In this document: piece after piece, positions 1-7,273 of the stretch
Layout of the letters: each line of letters starts with the position of its first letter
How positions within the stretch are numbered: position 1 is the stretch's first letter
Origin: JBFWNZ01 sp050250795
GTDB lineage: Bacteria > Pseudomonadota > Alphaproteobacteria > UBA8366
Assembly: GCA_050250795.1 (NCBI GenBank)
Contig: JBFWNZ010000056.1
Coordinates: 1 to 15,391 of the forward strand
Direction: 5' to 3'
DNA length: 15,391 bases
Notes under the pieces: model-generated
Database searches by the model: none
Seen by the model: the letters and a program-made list of their open reading frames with translations, nothing else
What the model was told of the DNA's origin: nothing
Position numbers and translations under genes: made by a program

Positions 1-172
1 TTTTGTCTGGGGCGAGCCGATCCACATACCTCCCGACGCCGACGATGCCGAGATGGAGAGGCTGCGACGCCGGCTGGAGGACGAGATCACCGCGTTGCAG
101 AATCGGGGCGACAGCATGATGGGGCGTGCGCTTGTCCAGCCTGCGCCTGAAACCGCCTCGGGGGTGCGCTGA
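1..172 (+). CDS. Lysophospholipid acyltransferase family protein (DUF374), C-terminal fragment
   Basis: Only the last 56 residues are inside the window, read from base 2 and ending at TGA 170-172. The fragment begins FVWGEPIHIPPDADDAEMER and then becomes a charged helix (RLRRRLEDEITALQ). That matches, from memory, the end of alphaproteobacterial DUF374 proteins, where a GEPI-type strand after the acyltransferase fold is followed by a short helix. The HX4D active site would lie upstream and cannot be checked. The gene stops 2 bases before the waaA start, so the two are almost certainly co-transcribed. DUF374 next to waaA is a common alphaproteobacterial arrangement and suggests a role in envelope lipid synthesis. 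The assignment rests on a short tail plus context. Confidence 0.7.
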   Translation, partial: FVWGEPIHIPPDADDAEMERLRRRLEDEITALQNRGDSMMGRALVQPAPETASGVR

Positions 173-174
173 CC

Positions 175-1464
175 ATGGTGGCGTTGACGCTCTACCGGGC
201 GGCCACGGTGGCGGCTCTGCCGCTCATCGACTGGTACCTGCAGCGCCGGTTGCAGGCCGGGAAGGAGAATGCCGGCCGTCTGGACGAGCGGCGCGGCATC
301 GCGTCTGCGGCGCGCCCGGACGGCTCGCTCGTCTGGCTGCACGCCGCGAGCGTGGGCGAGGCGCAATCCTCGCTCGCCCTTGTGCGCCTTCTGGTGGATG
401 AAGGGCGCCATGTGCTTGTCACCACGGGCACCGTCACGTCGGGCGCCTTGCTGGCGGAACGTCTGCCAGCCGGCGCAATTCACCAGTTCGTCCCCGTCGA
501 TCGGCCGGCATGGGTGGGACGTTTCCTCGATCACTGGCGGCCGGATCTGGCCCTCTGGATCGAATCGGAACTGTGGCCGAACCTGCTGATCGAGGCGGCG
601 GCGCGCCGGATTCCCTCGGCATTGGTGAACGGCCGCATGTCCGCCCGTTCCTTTGCCCGCTGGCGGATGGTTCCCGGTCTTGCACGGAACTTGCTCGGTT
701 GCTTCGGTCTTTGTCTCGCCCAGACGGAGGCGCAGGCGGAACGGTTCCGGCAACTGGGAGCCCGCAATGTGGGCTATGTCGGGAATTTGAAGTTTTCGGC
801 CGCGCCGCTGCCCGTGGAGGACGGTGTGCTGCGGGGATTGCAGGCAAGGCTGGGTTCCCGCCCGCGGTGGCTGGCCGCAAGCACGCATCCGGGCGAGGAG
901 GCGCTGGCCGCCGCGGCGCATGCCGCGTTGCGCCGGAAGTATCCGGGGCTGCTCACCATGATCGTGCCGCGCCATCCGCATCGCGGACCTGCGATCGCGG
1001 CGGAACTCGCGGCCCTTGGCATGGCCGTTGCGCGCCGGTCCGCCGGCGAGGCGCCTGCGGCGGGAACCGATATCTACCTCGCCGACACCCTGGGCGAACT
1101 CGGCCTGTTCTATCGGCTCGCGGATATCGCGTTCGTCGGGGGCAGCATGGCGTCGCATGGGGGGCACAACCCGCTGGAGCCGGCGCAGTTGGACTGTGCC
1201 GTGCTGCACGGTCCCGACATGGCGAATTTCGAGACCGTTGCGGCGGAACTGCATGCCGCCGGCGGTGCGCAATGCGTCGATGGGGACGCGACCCTGGCCG
1301 AAGCGGTGGGCAAGTTGCTGGCGGATTCCGATAGGCGGGCGCGCCGGATCGCCGCGGCGGCGGGGGTTGCCCAGGCGAACCGCGACGCGGCGCTGCGTAT
1401 CCATGCGGCCTTGGCGCCGCTGCGCGATGCGGGGCGCCGGGAGAGGGACGATGCGGCCGCCTGA
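175..1464 (+). CDS. waaA: 3-deoxy-D-manno-octulosonic acid (Kdo) transferase WaaA
   Basis: 429 residues, the usual length for WaaA/KdtA. The enzyme transfers Kdo from CMP-Kdo to the lipid A precursor at the inner face of the cytoplasmic membrane. An N-terminal hydrophobic stretch (about residues 1-22) followed by basic residues fits the membrane-anchoring helix. The N-terminal Rossmann domain carries HAASVGE (56-62), whose Glu62 I expect to be the catalytic base by family knowledge, and IESELWPNLL (129-138). The C-terminal glycosyltransferase-B domain has ASTHPGEE (235-242), PRHPHR (265-270), DTLGELGLFY (304-313) and VGGS with GGHNPLEPA (321-337), the CMP-Kdo binding region. The start ATG lies 2 bases after the preceding stop, with a G-run (GGGGG) just upstream. 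The end overlaps lpxK by 14 bases. One or two Kdo additions cannot be told apart from sequence. Confidence 0.96.
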   Translation: MVALTLYRAATVAALPLIDWYLQRRLQAGKENAGRLDERRGIASAARPDGSLVWLHAASVGEAQSSLALVRLLVDEGRHVLVTTGTVTSGALLAERLPAGAIHQFVPVDRPAWVGRFLDHWRPDLALWIESELWPNLLIEAAARRIPSALVNGRMSARSFARWRMVPGLARNLLGCFGLCLAQTEAQAERFRQLGARNVGYVGNLKFSAAPLPVEDGVLRGLQARLGSRPRWLAASTHPGEEALAAAAHAALRRKYPGLLTMIVPRHPHRGPAIAAELAALGMAVARRSAGEAPAAGTDIYLADTLGELGLFYRLADIAFVGGSMASHGGHNPLEPAQLDCAVLHGPDMANFETVAAELHAAGGAQCVDGDATLAEAVGKLLADSDRRARRIAAAAGVAQANRDAALRIHAALAPLRDAGRRERDDAAA

Positions 1465-2425
1465 CTTCTGGCACCGTTCCGGTCCGATCTCGGCCGTGCT
1501 GGCACCGCTGGGACAGGTCTTCGATATCGCGGGACGGGTACGCGACGCGCTGGCGCACCCGGTTCGCATTCCGGTTCCGGTGCTTTGCATCGGCAATCTC
1601 GTCGTCGGGGGGGCCGGCAAGACCCCTGTTACCGCTGCGATCGCCGAGACGCTGCACATGCGGGGTCGGGCACCGCACATCCTCAGCCGCGGCTACGGCG
1701 GTCGGCTTCGCGGCCCGGTTCGCGTCGATCCCCATCGGCATACGGCTGCGGAGGTCGGGGACGAGCCGCTTCTTCTCTCCGCCGTGGCACCGACCTGGGT
1801 GTCCCGGGACCGCGTCGCCGGCGCGCGCGCGGCTGCGGCGGCAGGTGCCGGGGTCATCGTGATGGATGACGGGTTTCAGAATCCGTATCTGGCAAAGACG
1901 GCGTCCTGGCTGGTCGTGGATGGGACCTATGGATTCGGCAATGGGCGGCCGATGCCGGCCGGCCCGCTTCGCGAATCGGTTGCACGCGGCCTTGCGCGCG
2001 CCTCGGCCGCGATCGTGCTGGGCGAGGATACATCGGGTGTCTCGCCGCTTTTGGCGGACTTGCCGGTGCTTCGCGGCCGCATTGTGCCCCGGGGAAACGA
2101 CGCCACCCGGTTCGCGGGACGGCCGGTTGTCGCCTTCGCCGGAATCGGCCGTCCGGAGAAGTTCTTCATGACCCTTCGCGCAATTGGCGCGGACCTTGTT
2201 GAATGCCGCGCCTTTTCCGATCACCATCCGTATACCCCGGCGGACTTGGCCGCGTTGCGCGATCGGGCCCGCGCGCGCAACGCGGCGATTGTGACAACCG
2301 AGAAAGATGCGGTACGTCTGCCGCGCGCGCTGCGCGAGGAGGTGGATGTGCTGGCGGTTCGGGTTCAGTGGGACGACGAAGCCGCGTTGGGACGGCTGCT
2401 CGATTCGGTGACCGCCGATGGCTGA
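1451..2425 (+). CDS. lpxK: Tetraacyldisaccharide 4'-kinase LpxK
   Basis: 324 residues. LpxK phosphorylates the 4' position of the tetraacyl disaccharide to give lipid IVA, an essential membrane-associated step just before Kdo addition by WaaA. The P-loop is GGAGKTPV (53-60). Other family motifs are LSRGYGG (78-84), GDEPLLL (103-109), the Walker B-like MDDGFQNP (138-145), GNGRPMPAGPLRE (163-175) and a late TTEKDAVRLP segment. The frame stays open upstream, but ATG 1451 is preferred: it gives the typical length and has a GGGAGAGGG purine run (1439-1447) immediately before it. The start lies inside the last 14 bases of waaA and the stop overlaps the next gene by 8 bases, so translation of the three genes is probably coupled. 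All key motifs are intact. Confidence 0.96.
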   Translation: MRPPDFWHRSGPISAVLAPLGQVFDIAGRVRDALAHPVRIPVPVLCIGNLVVGGAGKTPVTAAIAETLHMRGRAPHILSRGYGGRLRGPVRVDPHRHTAAEVGDEPLLLSAVAPTWVSRDRVAGARAAAAAGAGVIVMDDGFQNPYLAKTASWLVVDGTYGFGNGRPMPAGPLRESVARGLARASAAIVLGEDTSGVSPLLADLPVLRGRIVPRGNDATRFAGRPVVAFAGIGRPEKFFMTLRAIGADLVECRAFSDHHPYTPADLAALRDRARARNAAIVTTEKDAVRLPRALREEVDVLAVRVQWDDEAALGRLLDSVTADG

Positions 2426-3323
2426 TCGCGGCCCCGTCGCGCGCTTCATCCGGCGCTATATCGTCTATCCCGTCCAAGGGGCGGCGATCTGGTCCGCCTA
2501 TTTCGTCGGCCGGGCCTTGTCGATCGAAGCCTCCTCCGCGATGGGCAGCATCCTGTTCCGGACCTTCGGCAGCCGCATGCGCGTCGACAAGATCGCGCGC
2601 CGCAATTTGGGTCGCGCGATGCCGGAACTGGGCGACGACGAAATCGACAGGATCGTCCGTGGCATGTGGGACAATCTCGGCCGCGGCGCGGGGGAGTGCG
2701 CGCATCTCGACCGGATCATAACCTACGGCGCCGATGCGCGGGTCGAGGTGCTGGGGCGCGAGAATCTCGCGGGGCTGCGCGATGACGGCGTGCCAGGCAT
2801 CTTCTTTTCCGCCCATCTCGCGAATTGGGAGATCGCCTGCATCGCGACGACCCAGCATGACGTGCCCGTGGGGCAGATTTACCGCAGCGCCGACAATCCC
2901 TTCATCGACAACCTGTTCCGCCGCATGCGCAGCTGCATCTCGGGTCTGCGCATTCCCAAGGGGCGCGACGGTGCGCGCCAGGCCCTGATGCTGATGCGCG
3001 ACGGCGGGCATCTGGCTCTGCTGGTCGATCAGAAGCTGAACGAGGGAATGGCCATTCCGTTCTTCGGCCGCGACGCGATGACACCGACGGCGCCGGCCCG
3101 TCTTGCCTTGCGGTTTCGGTGTCCGGTCGTTCCGGTCCGTGTCGAGCGTCTGCCGGATGTGCGGTTCCGCATCACGTTCTTCCCGCCGCTGGATCTGCCC
3201 GACACGGGTGACGGCGACGAGGATACGCGGCTGCTGCTGACCGAGATGAACCGGATCATCGAGGGCTGGGTGCGCGAACGGCCCGAGCAGTGGTTCTGGG
3301 TCCACCGCCGCTGGCCGGACTGA
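2418..3323 (+). CDS. Lipid A lauroyl/lysophospholipid acyltransferase (LpxL/HtrB family)
   Basis: 301 residues, close to the usual size for LpxL/LpxM-type secondary acyltransferases, which add acyloxyacyl chains to Kdo-lipid A at the inner membrane. The catalytic HX4E motif is HLANWE (H133, E138). Further family features are the VDQKLNEG segment (203-210), PFFGRDAMTP (214-223) and the conserved C-terminal WFWVHRRW (292-299). An N-terminal amphipathic/hydrophobic region (about 10-34) could associate with the membrane. The start ATG overlaps the lpxK stop by 8 bases. No strong ribosome binding site is visible, which suggests coupling to lpxK. Position after waaA and lpxK supports lipid A as substrate, but chain length and site of transfer cannot be read from sequence, so I give no symbol. 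Confidence 0.9.
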   Translation: MADRGPVARFIRRYIVYPVQGAAIWSAYFVGRALSIEASSAMGSILFRTFGSRMRVDKIARRNLGRAMPELGDDEIDRIVRGMWDNLGRGAGECAHLDRIITYGADARVEVLGRENLAGLRDDGVPGIFFSAHLANWEIACIATTQHDVPVGQIYRSADNPFIDNLFRRMRSCISGLRIPKGRDGARQALMLMRDGGHLALLVDQKLNEGMAIPFFGRDAMTPTAPARLALRFRCPVVPVRVERLPDVRFRITFFPPLDLPDTGDGDEDTRLLLTEMNRIIEGWVRERPEQWFWVHRRWPD

Positions 3324-3328
3324 ACGGG

Positions 3329-4150
3329 CTATTGCGCCGGCATCGGCGGCACCAGCAGTGCCGGGTCGATGCGTGCCTCGAACAGATTGATGCGCCAGTC
3401 GAGATGCGGACCGGTTGCTCGTCCGGTGGCGCCCAGCGTGCCCAGAACCTCGCCTTGCGCCAGCCTCTGTCCTTCCTTCACCAGCACCTTCTCCATGTGC
3501 AGGAAGGCGGAACTCAATCCATGGCCGTGGTCCAGGATGACGGTGCCGCCGGTGTAATACAGGTCCTTCGCCGCCAGCAGGACGGTGCCGCCGGCCGGTG
3601 CCTTCACCGGCGTGCCAACCGGCGCGGCGATATCCACCCCGTAATGCGGCTGTTTGGCCACGCCGTTCAAGATGCGCTGGCTGCCGTAGACGCCGCTGAT
3701 GCGGCCCTGCGCCGGCCAGATCCAGCCTTTCAGGAATTCGGTCGCCGGCGTGTCGCGCGTCCGCAACTCGGCGATCAACGCGTTCTCGCGCTGGATGCGG
3801 GCGAGCACCTCCGGCGGCGGCGTCACCATCGTTTCGGGCAGGCCGTCGATGCGCTGGATGTCATAGCTGCGGGGGGCGACGGCCAGTCGTTCGGTGCGTG
3901 CGGTCCCGTCGGGATGGCGCAGGGTCAGCTCGGCCTCGGGCGGCGCGTCGCGGGTGAAGCCGATCAGGAAGACGCCCTCTGGCGAGACGCGGATCGGGTG
4001 CCCGTCGAAGCGAACCTCGGTGCCGGGCAATGTGTGGCCGATCGCAAGCCCGCCCTGGACCAGCGGCCCGTCGAGGCGCAGGGACTCTGCCCGGACCGCT
4101 CCCCCCGCGACCAGCAGCACAACGATGAGAAGGCGTCGAAGCATCGTCAC
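3329..4150 (-). CDS. M23 family (LytM-type) peptidase, secreted
   Basis: 273 residues with a likely signal peptide: LRRLLIVVLLVAGG followed by AVRA|ES, with cleavage expected after residue 21. The mature N-terminal half (about 22-110) looks like a beta-rich module, and a helical stretch (112-140) leads into the M23 domain (about 150-262). The domain has HYGVD (H169, D173; Zn ligands), LDHGHGLSSAFLHM (206-219, with H218) and GPHLDW (247-252). The last motif is normally HxH; here the second histidine is Asp251 (see findings). Likely role: periplasmic peptidoglycan DD-endopeptidase or amidase activator. The GTG start at 4150 overlaps the xseA stop as GTGA; an ATG two codons later (4144) is an equally possible start. 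The gene is convergent with the acyltransferase gene, with stops 5 bases apart. Confidence 0.88.
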   Translation of the reverse strand: MTMLRRLLIVVLLVAGGAVRAESLRLDGPLVQGGLAIGHTLPGTEVRFDGHPIRVSPEGVFLIGFTRDAPPEAELTLRHPDGTARTERLAVAPRSYDIQRIDGLPETMVTPPPEVLARIQRENALIAELRTRDTPATEFLKGWIWPAQGRISGVYGSQRILNGVAKQPHYGVDIAAPVGTPVKAPAGGTVLLAAKDLYYTGGTVILDHGHGLSSAFLHMEKVLVKEGQRLAQGEVLGTLGATGRATGPHLDWRINLFEARIDPALLVPPMPAQ

Positions 4151-5715
4151 AGCAACCGGCCCTGGCGCTTGTCTCCTGGCCTGGCCGGTTTTGCGGGCCG
4201 GCTGGAGGGCGGTGAGCCGCCGCCGATCAAGGCATCGCGCGCTCCGTCAGCGAATTGCAGGCTGACCGTGTCGCCCGGCTTTGGCGCCGCGGCGGAGGTG
4301 ACGACCTCGCCGCCTGCGTCGCGGATAACCGCATAGCCCCGTTCCAGGACACGGTGAAAGGAGCAGCTTTCCAGCCGATTGCCGAGTTCCGCGAGGTCGC
4401 GCGCGGCCTCGGTGCGCCGCCGGTTCGCGCAGGCATCCAGGCGGACCGACAAATCCGCAAGGCTGCGCTGGCCCGCTTCGATGCCGCGCCGGATCGGCTG
4501 CGGCGTGAGCCGTTCGCCCAGCGCGGTCAATCGCTGTGCCTGCGTCCGCATCTCCTGCTTGATGCAGAGGGTGCCGGAATCCCAACGCTGGCCGAGATGA
4601 CGTCGCGCCTCGGCGAGCAACTGCTTCGGGCTCTTGAGGCCAGCGCCTGCCGTTTCCACCCGCTGCCGGCGGCGTTCCAGCAGGTTCGCGGCCCCGTTGC
4701 CCAGCCGAAGCTCCAGGTCGTCGAGCCGCTGCCGGTTGGTGCCGAGCATCCGGTCGATGTCCGGCAGTCCGCGCGCCAAGCCTTCCAGGCGCATGCGGCG
4801 GTCCTGCACCGCGCGATGCAGGCAGGCGACGAGGCGCGCGCCGCGGTCGCTCACCGTGGCAATCAGCTCCGCACGGACCGGCACCGCCATTTCCGCCGCG
4901 GCGGTGGGCGTCGGTGCGCGCCGGTCCGCCGCATAGTCGATCAGCGTCGTGTCCGTCTCGTGTCCGACAGCGGAAATGAGCGGGATGTCGGAGGCCGCCG
5001 CCGCGCGGACGACGATCTCTTCGTTGAAGGCCCAGAGATCCTCCAGGCTGCCGCCGCCGCGCGCCACGATCAGCACGTCCGGCCGCGGCACCGGCCCGTC
5101 CGGTGCCAGCCGGTTGAACCCTTCGATGGCGGCTGCGACCTCGGCTGCCGCGCCATCGCCCTGGACGCGTACGGGCCACATCAGCACGCGCCGCGGGAAG
5201 CGGTCGTCGATGCGGTGCAGGATGTCGCGGATCACGGCGCCGGTGGGCGAGGTCACGACGCCGACGATCTCGGGCAGGAAGGGGATCGGGCGCTTGCGTG
5301 CGGTGTCGAACAGACCTTCCTCGGCAAGCCGCCGGCGGCGGTCCTCCAGCAGCTTCAGCAGCGCGCCTTGGCCCGCCAGTTCCATCGACTCGATGATCAA
5401 CTGGTATTTCGAGCGCGCGGCATAGGTGGTCAGCTTGCCGGTGACGACCACCTCCATCCCGTCCTCGGGCTGAACCGACAGCCGCGACGCCGTCCCGCGC
5501 CAGCAGACGGCGTCCATGACCGCCTGGTCGTCCTTGAGCGCGAGATACAGATGGCCCGAGCCCGGCCGCTTGAAGCCGGACACCTCGCCGCGCACCCGGA
5601 CATAGGAGAAGCGGTCCTCGACCGTCTGGCGCAGCAACGCCGACAGCTCCGAGACCGAGAATTCGGGCTCGTTGCGAAGCGGAACGTCGGGCGGGGCAAG
5701 CGAAGCGTCAACCAT
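4147..5715 (-). CDS. xseA: Exodeoxyribonuclease VII large subunit XseA
   Basis: 522 residues. With several copies of XseB, XseA forms exonuclease VII, which degrades single-stranded DNA to oligonucleotides in the cytoplasm. The N-terminal OB fold (about 17-115) begins EFSVSELSALLRQTVEDRF and includes VRGEVSGFKRPGSGHLYLAL. The catalytic domain contains GVVTSPTGAVIRDILHRID (152-170), VARGGGSLEDLWAFNEE (217-233) and SAVGHETDTTLIDYAADRRA (248-267). A long charged helical region (about 280-450) fits the coiled coil that binds XseB. A short beta segment (GDTVSLQFADG) and a Pro/Lys/Arg-rich tail end the protein. ATG 5715 is the only sensible start: the OB fold begins right after it and the next Met is far inside. 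No Shine-Dalgarno is visible, and xseB is not in this window. Confidence 0.96.
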   Translation of the reverse strand: MVDASLAPPDVPLRNEPEFSVSELSALLRQTVEDRFSYVRVRGEVSGFKRPGSGHLYLALKDDQAVMDAVCWRGTASRLSVQPEDGMEVVVTGKLTTYAARSKYQLIIESMELAGQGALLKLLEDRRRRLAEEGLFDTARKRPIPFLPEIVGVVTSPTGAVIRDILHRIDDRFPRRVLMWPVRVQGDGAAAEVAAAIEGFNRLAPDGPVPRPDVLIVARGGGSLEDLWAFNEEIVVRAAAASDIPLISAVGHETDTTLIDYAADRRAPTPTAAAEMAVPVRAELIATVSDRGARLVACLHRAVQDRRMRLEGLARGLPDIDRMLGTNRQRLDDLELRLGNGAANLLERRRQRVETAGAGLKSPKQLLAEARRHLGQRWDSGTLCIKQEMRTQAQRLTALGERLTPQPIRRGIEAGQRSLADLSVRLDACANRRRTEAARDLAELGNRLESCSFHRVLERGYAVIRDAGGEVVTSAAAPKPGDTVSLQFADGARDALIGGGSPPSSRPAKPARPGDKRQGRLL

Positions 5716-5725
5716 TGCGCGGGGC

Positions 5726-5732
5726 TATGATA
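5726..5732. promoter_or_regulatory. Possible shared -10 region of divergent xseA/purD promoters
   Basis: The 63-base gap between xseA and purD contains an AT-rich patch reading TATGATA on the plus strand and TATCATA on the minus strand, so either strand offers a sigma70-like -10 hexamer (TATGAT or TATCAT). I see no good -35 for either direction; the best for xseA is TGGCAA at 5755-5750 with 17-base spacing, only half matching. For purD the site would leave a leader of about 40 bases containing the ribosome binding site. For xseA transcription would start only a few bases before the ATG. This is a weak, purely pattern-based call. Confidence 0.22.
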
Positions 5733-5763
5733 AGAAGGCGGCCATTACATTGCCAGCGGCCAT

Positions 5764-5770
5764 GAGGAGA
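5764..5770 (+). promoter_or_regulatory. Ribosome binding site of purD
   Basis: GAGGAGA lies 8 bases before ATG 5779 and is complementary to the 16S rRNA 3' end. It fixes the purD start, which also matches the family N-terminus (MRILVVGSGGREHAL). Confidence 0.8.
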
Positions 5771-5778
5771 CAATCGGA

Positions 5779-7062
5779 ATGCGCATTCTCGTCGTCGGAT
5801 CGGGCGGACGCGAGCACGCCCTTTGCTGGGCCATCGCCGCCTCGCCGCTCTGCGAGGCGCTGTACGCCGCGCCCGGCAATGCCGGCATCGCCGAAGAGGC
5901 GGAATGCGTGGCCGTGGCCGCCGAGGATGTGGAGGGCATCGTCCGATTCGCCCGCCAGAACGCCATCGACTTCGTCGTGGTGGGGCCGGAGGCGCCGCTG
6001 GTGCTGGGGCTGGTCGACCGGCTGAAGGCAGCGGGCATCCGCGCCTTCGGGCCCAGCGCGGCGGCGGCGGCGCTGGAAGGCTCCAAGGGGTTCATGAAGG
6101 ATTTGTGCGCGCGCCACGCCATCCCCACCGCCGCCTATGCCCGCTTCACCGACGCCGATGCCGCCAAGGCCTATATCCGCGCGCAAGGCGCGCCCATCGT
6201 GGTCAAGGCGGACGGGCTGGCCGCCGGCAAGGGCGTGACGGTGGCGCAGAGCCTGGACGAGGCGCTGGCGGCGGTCGACGAGGCGCTGGGCGAGCTGCGC
6301 TTCGGCGCGGCCGGCGCCTCCATCGTGGTCGAGGAGTTCATGACGGGCGAGGAGGTCAGCGTCTTCGCGCTGGCCGACGGCAGCAACGCGCTGATCCTCG
6401 CCTCGGCCCAGGACCACAAGACCGCCTACGATGGCGACCGGGGACCCAATACCGGCGGCATGGGCGCCTACAGCCCCGCCCCGGTGATGACCGAGGCGCT
6501 GGCGGCGGAGATCGAGCGGACGATCCTGCGCCCCACACTGGACGGGATGAAGGCCGAGGGCCGGCCCTATTCGGGCGTGCTCTATGCCGGGATCATGGTC
6601 ACTGCGGCGGGGCCGAAGCTGCTGGAATACAATGTCCGCTTCGGCGATCCGGAATGCCAGGTGCTGATGATGCGGGCGATGTCCGATATCCTGCCGGCGC
6701 TGATCGCCTCGGCCGACGGCGCACTCGACCGCTTCGACTTCCGCTGGTACCCGGAGGCCGCGCTGACCGTGGTGATGGCCGCCAAGGGCTATCCCGGCAA
6801 CTATGCGAAGGGCAGCCCCATCGGCGGGCTGGAGGCCCTGGCCGAGATGGAGGACGTCAAAATCTTCCATGCCGGCACCGCCCGCACGCCCGAAGGCGGG
6901 CTGATCGCCACCGGCGGCCGGGTGCTGAACGTGACCGCGCTGGGTCGCACCGTCGCCGAGGCGCAGGCGAAAGCCTATGCCGCGGTGGACCGGATCGACT
7001 GGCCCGGCGGCTTCTGCCGCCGCGACATCGGCTGGCGCGCCGTGGCGCGGGAGAAGGGTTGA
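5779..7062 (+). CDS. purD: Phosphoribosylamine--glycine ligase (GAR synthetase) PurD
   Basis: 427 residues, the standard length. PurD joins glycine to 5-phosphoribosylamine with ATP, the second step of de novo purine synthesis, in the cytoplasm. The N-domain starts ILVVGSGGREHAL (3-15) and has VVGPEAPLVLG (67-76). The ATP-grasp region includes ALEGSKGFMKDL (97-108), IVVKADGLAAGKG (139-151), VEEFMTGEEVS (183-193), the family signature RGPNTGGMGAYSP (220-232) and LLEYNVRFGDPECQVL (280-295), which supplies Mg and nucleotide ligands. The C-terminal domain is complete. It is divergent from xseA and followed 45 bases later by the small membrane protein gene. No defect is seen. Confidence 0.97.
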   Translation: MRILVVGSGGREHALCWAIAASPLCEALYAAPGNAGIAEEAECVAVAAEDVEGIVRFARQNAIDFVVVGPEAPLVLGLVDRLKAAGIRAFGPSAAAAALEGSKGFMKDLCARHAIPTAAYARFTDADAAKAYIRAQGAPIVVKADGLAAGKGVTVAQSLDEALAAVDEALGELRFGAAGASIVVEEFMTGEEVSVFALADGSNALILASAQDHKTAYDGDRGPNTGGMGAYSPAPVMTEALAAEIERTILRPTLDGMKAEGRPYSGVLYAGIMVTAAGPKLLEYNVRFGDPECQVLMMRAMSDILPALIASADGALDRFDFRWYPEAALTVVMAAKGYPGNYAKGSPIGGLEALAEMEDVKIFHAGTARTPEGGLIATGGRVLNVTALGRTVAEAQAKAYAAVDRIDWPGGFCRRDIGWRAVAREKG

Positions 7063-7088
7063 GCCGGGTCGGCAGGACCGGCAATTTC

Positions 7089-7099
7089 AAAGGAGAAGG
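7089..7099 (+). promoter_or_regulatory. Strong ribosome binding site of the 53-residue protein
   Basis: The purine run AAAGGAGAAGG ends 8 bases before ATG 7108. It contains a full AAGGAG core, and it is the main evidence that the short frame behind it is translated. Confidence 0.75.
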
Positions 7100-7107
7100 G
7101 ATTCCAT

Positions 7108-7269
7108 ATGCGGCTTCGTTCACCATCGCGACCGATCTTCCTGGTCTCGCTCGCCATCGTGATCGCGGCGGTTCTGTCGCTGTTCGTCGCGATCCCGGTC
7201 GTGTCCGGAAACGCCTTCTGGGTGGTGCTGATCGGTTACATCGTACTGCTGGTCGGCATCCTGGCCTGA
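7108..7269 (+). CDS. Small two-helix inner-membrane protein (53 residues), unknown function
   Basis: The frame runs from ATG 7108 to TGA 7267-7269. It starts with a basic N-terminus (MRLRSPSRP), has a first hydrophobic helix (about residues 10-32), a short turn around VVSGNAFW (31-38), and a second hydrophobic helix (39-53) that runs to the last residue. The charge pattern puts the N-terminus in the cytoplasm, with a tight hairpin. A near-ideal Shine-Dalgarno supports expression, and the residue pattern resembles small uncharacterised membrane proteins I recall from alphaproteobacteria, though I cannot name a family. It lies 45 bases after purD, probably on the same transcript, and its stop is 4 bases from the convergent tadA stop. 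At this size it is easily missed by gene callers. I infer no function. Confidence 0.8.
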   Translation: MRLRSPSRPIFLVSLAIVIAAVLSLFVAIPVVSGNAFWVVLIGYIVLLVGILA

Positions 7270-7273
7270 CCCT

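Noticed and set aside
953..2449. 498-codon open frame on the minus strand opposite waaA and lpxK
   Set aside because: Composition is Arg/Pro/His-rich with no motif, and it lies antisense to two clear enzymes. Long shadow frames are normal at this GC content.
4255..5730. 491-codon plus-strand frame opposite xseA
   Set aside because: Shadow of xseA, which has all its family motifs on the minus strand.
7063..7082. GC-rich inverted repeat after purD as a terminator
   Set aside because: The stem has an internal mismatch and is followed by AATTTCAAAGG, not a T-run. A gene with a strong ribosome binding site follows at once.
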